From: Ecdyonurus torrentis
Lineage: Eukaryota; Arthropoda; Insecta; Ephemeroptera; Heptageniidae
Reading direction: 5' to 3'
Length of the DNA: 64,000 nucleotides
Assembly (NCBI GenBank): GCA_949318235.1
Contig: OX439128.1
Span: 49,258,432-49,322,431 of the forward strand
The stretch's first letter is position 1, and every line of letters begins with the position of its first letter. This document shows, in pieces, positions 56,691 to 64,000 of the stretch. The notes below the pieces were generated by a model that was given only the letters and a program-made list of their open reading frames with translations, did no database searches and was not told where the DNA came from. Position numbers and translations under genes: made by a program.

Positions 56691-57049
56691 ATTATTAGGA
56701 AAGATATTATAAAGAAGAGGAATGCAAATATTTAACATCCTTTTTTTTTTTTTTTTTTTGTCGGTCATGCAGCTATTTTCCATTGTTATTTTCAGGTGTT
56801 TTCAGGCCAATCAGAAACTTGGGTTTATCCATTTGAATAAGCGACTACTGTTTTTCAGCGTAATAATTTCAACTATTCCTACTTTCATATGATTGGACCG
56901 AACAATTTTAAACCTAGATGGATATCGTCTTAAAAACTTGACATATACTTATAAACAAATATAATAAGGTAATGGTAAAAAATAGGGTCTATCTCCTCGA
57001 AATGAGGGTGGTTATGATATTAAAGTATACAAATCTCCCAATACTAATT

Positions 57050-57180
57050 CGAGAGGATGCAGTGTAATTAACCATGTAAATTCAACTGTAATTGGCTGGT
57101 ATAGGTTTATAACACGCTCTCTTATTGGTTTAGCAATTCGGATGCAGCTTTCGGCGGGAAAGATGTTGTTTTGGCATACG
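57050..57180 (-). repeat. Dispersed repeat P with CCAAT words, copy 2
   Basis: Inverted copy of 53268-53395: GGATGCAGTGTAATT, CTGTAATTGGCTGGTATAGG, TTTATAACACGCTCTCTTAT, GGATGCAGCTTTCGGCGGGA and GTTGTTTTGGC. Confidence 0.7.
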
Positions 57181-57996
57181 TGTGTATGTATAATATACAC
57201 CTAATTATACATTATATTTTGTCTATAGTCTCCTCTATTCTATTCCTTTTTCAGGGTTTTGTCAATTAAAATGAAATGACAGGAGTTTTAGTTTGTTGGT
57301 CAGAGTATAATAGTGTATCTTTAACTTTTCTAATACACGGCTAATGTTTATCTATTGCAATTTTTCGGATTTTTATACTATCTGTCATTAGAAGTAACTT
57401 GTTTCATTTTTCTTCTTCCTTGAGTGTATTTTGCTAGTTTCTGCAAAACAAAATTATAATTTTGTATAATAATCAACGTCAATTCACATTTTTTTTTTTT
57501 TTTTGAATTGAAATATCTCTTGATACCTAGAGGTATATAATATAGGTATATAATAATAACAATCATAAAAAACGTAGAGGTGATGTTAAGTGCCAAATAA
57601 CCTGTGAGTTGTTCATCTTATAAAAAAAAAGAAGAAGAAGAAGGAAGTAAATGTTTTTGATGGTAGTGTTAAGTCAAGTGTAAGAAGACTTTGGTCTAGC
57701 CTTGCTGTGTGTGATGCGCTCACTGCTCGCTCACTCTGCAGTCATGGCGAATAGAAGATATTTCCACTCCATTGAGGCTCGGACATCAAAACTCATTCTT
57801 GTCGGTTTCACAAAAATTGTAACATACGAAGCACTCAAAAGATCTATATAGAATCTTTTTCTTAACAAAATGTGAAATCAATATCATATTGGATAAGAAA
57901 AATAATAAAGAGAAGAAAATGTAGTTTATAAAATAAATTACTTTAAATAATAATAAAAACAAATGCACTGGAGAATTTTTGTGTAATTTTTATAAC

Positions 57997-58001
<5 letters not shown>

Positions 58002-58043
<42 letters not shown>
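58002..58043. repeat. (CT)n microsatellite
   Basis: About 42 bp of CT repeats. Confidence 0.95.
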
Positions 58044-58047
<4 letters not shown>

Positions 58048-58479
58048 TAACATCGTATAAGAAAATGAGATTTTTGTGTCGCATTTTTGTTTTCTTTTTT
58101 TCATTCATTCTTTCTGTGTATATAAGAATGAAAAGAAAAAAAAATCTTGTTTAAAAAATATATATTCTAAACACTTTCTTTTTTAAATTCAACAAAGGCA
58201 AACCTTTTAGTCGCTTAAAATCTTTTGATGACCAGAAAGAGAGAAAAAAAAAGCATCTCTGTAGATTTGTTATTAAACCTTTTTTTATTTTCTCTCTCAC
58301 AAAAAAAAATCCATTTGTAACCATATTTCAAAAATATAGGTTGAAAAATATTTCAAACCATACCAAGAAGCAAGAAGTGGAAATAATTTCTTCATCTTTT
58401 ACTTTAGACATATTTTTTAAAAGAAGCAAAAGTGCACTTTGACGAAGGGTGCACAATAATGTTCCATTTTGCAAATTGC

Positions 58480-58504
58480 TGACGTCACGTACATGTTGAC
58501 GTCA
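58480..58504. promoter_or_regulatory. Tandem CRE-like sites
   Basis: TGACGTCACGTA occurs twice, at 58480 and 58497, spaced 17 bp start to start. TGACGTCA is the full CREB/ATF site. No transcription unit is visible nearby, so regulatory function is conjecture. Confidence 0.35.
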
Positions 58505-60446
58505 CGTAGGCGAGTACATTTCACTATATTAATATAGAACTAAATTACACTATAGTGAGGTATAATTATAAAGCTAAAGGAATTTTAAATAAAGGTTCGT
58601 ATATTTTGTAGTGTTTTTCTAGAATTGTAATAAGCTTAAATGCGTGTTAATTTTTTTTAAATGTTTTACTGTTGCCTGTGTAAATTAAATTTCTTTAGTA
58701 TCATAATTTTAGATTTAGAAAAAAGAAAGGGAATTGTACCAGAAAATTGTGGAAACGTATAACTAGGTCAATGAGCAATGCTGTTGATTTTTACCCTATT
58801 ACTGTATTTACTGTATTGCGACATGATTTGATAATTATGTATTTTATATAGTCATACAGTACAACATATAAAAAATATACTTTAATGTAATAATAAATTG
58901 TTTTTATTTAGAGGCAACAAAAGGTGCAAACCCACTTTAACATGGGTCTCTGACTTATTCTTTTAAATAATATTTTATAGTTAAAGTATTTCATAATTTC
59001 AATAAATTTGATTTTATTCATAATAGTTATTAAATGTTTATTATATACCGTTGAACAAGTTTTTTTAAAAATTTAATATACAAAGATGTGGAAAAAGAGG
59101 TACTTAACGATTATCACAATTAGTACTTTATTAAATATTAAGCATAATGCTCACCCACCCAGTGTATACTAACTATTTTGTTTTCACTTTAATTAAAGTA
59201 AAACAATCTTTGTAAACAATCATATTTGCTTTAAAAAAAATAGTGTATAAAAATTAGGATTATTCAATTTGTTGCATAAATTTACTGTATAATTAAACTA
59301 TATAATTATGATATATCTCTTGACATAAATATGCTTTCAACGTCCCAAAATATAGCTACAGACGCAATTTTACTCAAATCCAAAAATTCCATTGTTTATT
59401 TGATTGTATTTCTTTTAATAGGAAAAAGTGCTATAGAGGAATGAGAGAACGCAATGTTTCAAAATTCATAAAATATTATGAGTACAATTCATCAAAGCCC
59501 TTAGGTTACCTAAAGGTTTTAAAAATCTTAACAATGCTCAAAGAAATCTTAAGGTTTTAGGAAGGCCTTTAGATGTTTTGATAATTCGTACATTAGTTAT
59601 ACAATTTAAATATTATTTTACTCCAGAAATATATATTTTTTAATACAAAAATACATATTTGAAGGGTTCAATATTGTGTTATTATTTAACTTATCAACAA
59701 GACCCTAAAACTTTAGCTATATTATACTATTCAGTAGTGACGATATAATGTATAACTGAGCTGAGTTAATAATTAAGTCTGGTAAACCAGACGCGAGACT
59801 ATGGTCAAAGTTTTCGACGCTCTTGCAAACCACGAATATGCTGATCCACAAATTTTCATATTAATAAATAATTTCAAATATAACTTAATTAGGTTTTAAA
59901 TAGCAAGTTTTGATAATAAAGTAAAAACCCCGGTTATGCGCCTCACACTCGACAAAATCACGTTGTTCTGGCTATTTAATTACACTAGAATAATTTTTAT
60001 TTTCTTTCATATCTTTGTTCCTGTTAAATAATAGCTTGCAAATATCTCACATTAGATTGTATTACAAAAAAAAAAAAAACATAAAAAAATTGATAGGAGA
60101 GCCGGCGTAAATCCTCGCTAACGCCGTGAAAACCTATCAAAATGTAGCTTCTTACAGGTGAAAATTTAATATTATTATTTTTTTTATTATTATACCCCCC
60201 TCCCCAATGCACAGACGTTGTAAAAAACAATTAACATTCCGAAAGTAAAACTTAAGAGGTCATTTCTTGATAAAAGTAATTGAATAAATACGATTTATAT
60301 GTCGTTCAATGGATGTATGAATCGTTAACTATCCATGAAGGACAGTGCAGCGGACTTTTAAAACATGTAAAACTGTAACTAAGCATGCATTGCGTCATCT
60401 AAAGTTCTCCTTTGTAACTGCTGTGTATTTTTTCAAAAATAACTGA

Positions 60447-60782
60447 AAGGCATAAATAATAAGAAAACATTAGCATTAAATCATAGATGGGACTTACGTA
60501 AATAACATAAGATTGTCTCAAAACACAAATGTAGCGCTGTAGCAGTGATCTAGAAATTTTAATTTATGCAACCCGCACAACATTTTCATACTAATTTTTG
60601 CACGTTTCTGACGTCATAAACAGAAATATTCACGCAAATTGCATACTTTACAGTAATTTCACGCTCTTTTGCCGGGCCACATTTACATTCTGGTAAAAAT
60701 TGTCATTATATTTTAAGATCCCATTTTGTGTTCATTCATTAAAAAGAATCATGTTGTTTCATGTAGTCTATGGCTTTAAAGG
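60447..60782 (+). mobile_element. ~336-bp MITE, family I copy 3
   Basis: Starts AAAGGCATAAATAATAAG, holds GTAGCAGTGATCTAGAAA, ATGCAACCCGCACAACATTT, TTTCTGACGTCATAAACAGA and GCAAATTGCATACTTTACAG, and ends GTAGTCTATGGCTTTAAA. Confidence 0.85.
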
Positions 60783-60916
60783 ATGGTTTCACATCCGCAG
60801 TCTTAAACGTTAGGAAATCAGGGATCGTGTGCTTTTTGTCACTGCCTTTTTGATTGGTTACCTGTCACCACCGATAACAAGAATTCCAAGTAATTTAGAT
60901 TTTGTTTTTTTCTGAC

Positions 60917-61421
60917 CTTGCAAGCAGTCTTGGGTTTGATACCCAACATTTCTATAACAATAACGATATTACGATACTATATTCTAGCATCACACTATAA
61001 CGATATCGTTACTTTTAAAAATGTCAACCATGATAACGATACTATAACGATAATGTTAGTTTTTCGATAACAATAACTATAAATCCAAATGCAATTTTTT
61101 ATTGAAATAAAATATTTTAAATTCTTGCTTCATGACTGTACTCTACAATGATTAACCGCCTCATTTATATATATATTTTTTAAAGGTTTAGTAATATTTT
61201 CTAATTTTTTGTGCACTTTTCTTACTTTTGTGTGTATTTTTTCTTATTTTTGGAGCAAAAAGTATTGTTATAGATCCGACGATAAAATCTTCATCAATTT
61301 TTATTAATCTGCTATAACGATAACTTTTATAAAACTGTTAATCTATAACGTTTCGATAATCGAATATCGTTATAGTATCTTTATCGTGTTTACGATAATC
61401 GAATCCAAGACTACTTGCAAG
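60917..61421. mobile_element. hAT-like MITE with 8-bp target duplication
   Basis: The element at 60925-61413 is flanked on both sides by CTTGCAAG (60917-60924 and 61414-61421), an 8-bp duplication as expected for hAT insertion. Ends are CAGTCTTGGGTTTGAT and inverted ATCGAATCCAAGACTA. The interior is packed with ATAACGATA / TATCGTTAT words in both orientations. No transposase ORF. CTTGCAAG is itself palindromic, so it could instead be the outermost part of the terminal repeat. Confidence 0.75.
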
Positions 61422-62875
61422 AATCTAACGCAATATTTCTTACTTTTATAAGACGTTATTATGTTTCATTGTTAATATTTTCTAATGTAAAAGTTGTAAT
61501 GTAAAAAATATTATTTACAACTTTCTTTTCATGTTGAAGATTTTAATGGATTTGAAGAGTTGGCATAAACGTTGAGTAAAAAACTATTATCGTTCAGACA
61601 TATTTCTTGAGTATTCTTGAACGATAAACGCAGTTCTTCTAGCTTTATTTCAAAATATTTTTAACGCCTTTCGTTAAAAAAATTGTAATACGTATATACT
61701 AAAAATGAATACTGTTTGAATTAAAACTTATCCTTTAATTTTTTTTTACGTACGCATTGTTATAATTTTAAATCATTACAAAATTAACATACGTAAATTG
61801 GCTCTAACCTAATGTTTTAAAAGTTAACACAGTTGTTAAAATATATAGATAATAATTAAAGTGTTGTGAAAAATTTTACTGTATCAGACTAATTAAGCTA
61901 ATTAAGTTATAAATAAAGCTTACATTAATATTTAATTTTTTGCTTGCTCTAGGTTGTTGCTAATAACATTTATTGTTATTTTAATTCAGTCTACATGCGA
62001 ATTAAAAACTAAGTAATATAACTTTGAAATTAAGAATTTTTATGAGTATTACACACACACACCACACACATATATATTATAATATACAAACAAACATATT
62101 TCATATTCGTTAAAATTTTATACATTTTTGAAAAATAATTTTCATAATTAAAATTAATTGTATAATTATCAATCATTATAACACTCAATAAATTACGTAT
62201 TTATTTTAAAATTGTACCTTTTACATAATAACATTATTTAAATGCCATTATCAGCATGAAAAATTGCTATAATTTTAATATAAATATGAAATAAAACAAT
62301 GAGAGGTAGAGAGAGAGAGAGAGAGAGAAAGGAAAAAAACATTTTAAACATAAAAATAAATGGTTTGAAAATATTTATTTATAATATATAAAACAATAAA
62401 AAAGTAACATAACACCATTTTTTATTTTTCAATATAACAATATCAATTATTATATTATAATTATTGGATTGGAAATATAAAATATAAATAAAAGTATATT
62501 GCTATTTAATTTGATTACATATTATTATTGTGCAGTAAAGAGATATATAACTACTTTTTTTTTTGCATGCGGTTATAATTTGATTTAACGTTTATTTGTA
62601 TCGTAATATGATGCTGAGGCTTGCAAACAATACTACAACGTATCATAATTTTAATTAATACTGCAACACTTGCAAATCCTTGAGTTAAAACCGATATACT
62701 TAACTATACTGTATTTAAATTATAAATATTTAATCTCATCATGGTAAAATAAATCTTTAACAGTGATGATCTTCATATAATTATATAACACTAATATAAT
62801 AGTTAGAACGGAGATATCGTTTTTAAATATAATAACTTAACTGAGAATAATAATAACTGAGAATTACTCAAAATT

Positions 62876-63412
62876 TAAAGTTGGTACTAAATGTCTCGTA
62901 TATGATACTAGAACATGTAATTAAGAGCCATATTATGTAACACCTAAATGTGTTAATAGATTTGGTGAAAGAACTCATAAAATCTTATTGCCTAAACTTT
63001 GGAATGAACTGCCAAATCATTTAAGAAACTTAGATGATGAAAAAAATGTGAAAAAAGAAATAAAAAATTGGATGTTTAAATCACTATAAACTTTAAATTA
63101 ATTAAAGAAAATTAAATATTTATTTTAAAAAGGGTTAATTGGTTATTTTATTTATAAAGAAAAATGTTCTTCAGATTAAAAATCATTATACAAAAACGTG
63201 GAAATGAAAATATTGTAGTATTACAAAATAATGTTGTATACTAACATTTTTAAATGTTATCTAATTTAAATACTAAAAAAACTGTATAATTATTTTATTG
63301 ATATTCGAACCAGCCGACAAGAGCCAAGTGAGGATCTTGGCTGGACGAAAAGTGCATTCAAAATGTAACGAAGAATTTTAAATAAAAAATAAATAAAATA
63401 AAAATAAAAATG
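62876..63412 (+). mobile_element. Truncated LINE 3' end (non-LTR retrotransposon)
   Basis: A 54-codon open stretch (62925-63089) reads EPYYVTPKCVNRFGERTHKI, then LLPKLWNELPNHLRNL, and ends KNWMFKSL and a stop. The LWNxLPxxLR phrase followed by a basic helix is the typical C-terminus of non-LTR reverse-transcriptase ORF2 proteins (CR1/jockey/L2-like). A stop codon at 62922 interrupts the frame; the 16 codons before it (KVGTKCLVYDTRTCN) continue the same reading. The rest of ORF2 is missing (5' truncation). The 3' UTR holds a hairpin AGCCAAG...CTTGGCT near 63323 and a tail of AAATAAA-type repeats (63378-63411). Dead copy. Confidence 0.7.
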
Positions 63413-63718
63413 AAAGAGATTAAAATATGGGGGAAGGTAAGAAAACTTGCGTAAACACCTGTTTAATTTTTATTTTGTTTTATAAACCAAAGTTAGCAAC
63501 ATTTAGCTGAACAACACTTTAAGCTCCTTTCTTTTCTATAAGCGGCAACTTCTTTCATAATAGATTTAGGAAAAAGTGCCAATAATTTATTAATGTATAA
63601 GAAAAATTAAATAATCGTCTTTATTCATAACTTTTTTTCCCTCGAAAGGGTGACGTTTAGACCTGACAACGTCTAGCCCACTTTTACACCTTACCCCAAC
63701 AAGGTAATAGTAATAATC

Positions 63719-64000
63719 TTAAAGCCATAGACCATATGAAACAACATGTTCTTTTTAATGATTAAACACAAATACGGATATACAAAACTAATGACAATTT
63801 TTAACAGAATGTAAATGTGGTCCCATAAGAGAGCGTCAAAATACTGTAAAGTATGCAATTTGCATGAACATTTCTGTTTATGACGTCAGAAACAAGGAAA
63901 ATTAGTATGTAAATGTTGTGCGGGTTGCACAAATCAAAGTTTTTCTAATCACTGCTATGGTGCTACAGTTGGGTTTTGATACAAACTAATGTTATATGTC
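63719..64000 (-). mobile_element. MITE, family I copy 4, cut by the window end
   Basis: Inverted copy beginning TTAAAGCCATAGACCATATG, with CAATTTGCATGAACATTTCT, a TGACGTCA at 63881-63888 and CTGCTATGGTGCTACAGTTG. It continues beyond the window. Confidence 0.85.

Larger units (their letters stand above)
47059..64000. other. Gene-poor region downstream of the receptor locus
   Basis: After the receptor 3' UTR no exon with recognisable homology was seen. The region contains microsatellites, several MITEs, a GGACCC-rich block, a hAT-like MITE and a LINE 3' end, each listed separately. Remaining DNA is AT-rich with many homopolymers. Confidence 0.6.

Overview
This is an AT-rich nuclear DNA window from an animal, most probably an arthropod. 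Protein-coding exons are short, are bounded by GT/AG splice sites and are spread over kilobases of repeat-rich introns. One locus encodes an insect/arthropod-type gustatory (chemosensory) receptor with the family's phase-0 introns near the 3' end. Base composition, long homopolymer runs, microsatellites and a very high density of short inverted-repeat elements (MITEs) make up most of the rest. The species cannot be named from the sequence.

Layout. 1-12.9 kb: no recognisable gene; AT-rich DNA, MITEs (including a hAT-like element inserted into an older TTAA-type element) and one 153-codon ORF of unknown status. 12.9-15.4 kb (+): LIN37, a subunit of the MuvB/DREAM cell-cycle repressor core; the 5' exon is not found. 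15.4-21.8 kb: convergent intergenic space with many MITEs and a 550-bp palindrome with 99% identical arms and no spacer. 21.8-31.2 kb (-): complete 10-exon SNX17 (PX-FERM cargo adaptor, 518 aa). 31.2-31.85 kb: a 666-bp divergent promoter with a TCACGTGA E-box. 31.85-35.5 kb (+): complete 7-exon VPS26C (299 aa), the arrestin-like subunit of the Retriever complex. 35.5-40 kb: intergenic, with a CpG-dense patch. 40.1-47.06 kb (+): gustatory receptor locus with two large alternative first coding exons and three small shared 3' exons. 47-64 kb: no gene recognised; MITEs, microsatellites, a decayed LINE 3' end and a hAT-like MITE with an 8-bp target duplication.

How the genes work together. SNX17 is the endosomal adaptor that brings NPxY cargo (integrins, LRP1) to Retriever, and VPS26C is a Retriever subunit. 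Here the two genes lie head to head with start codons 666 bp apart and share a promoter region. The SNX17 tail ends in the same nine residues as the vertebrate Retriever-docking tail as I recall it. This physical pairing of adaptor and receptor complex is the most interesting gene-level observation. At sequence level, the 550-bp palindrome, the MITE family with internally homogenised 33-bp subrepeats, and the spread of TGACGTCA sites by several unrelated MITE families stand out.
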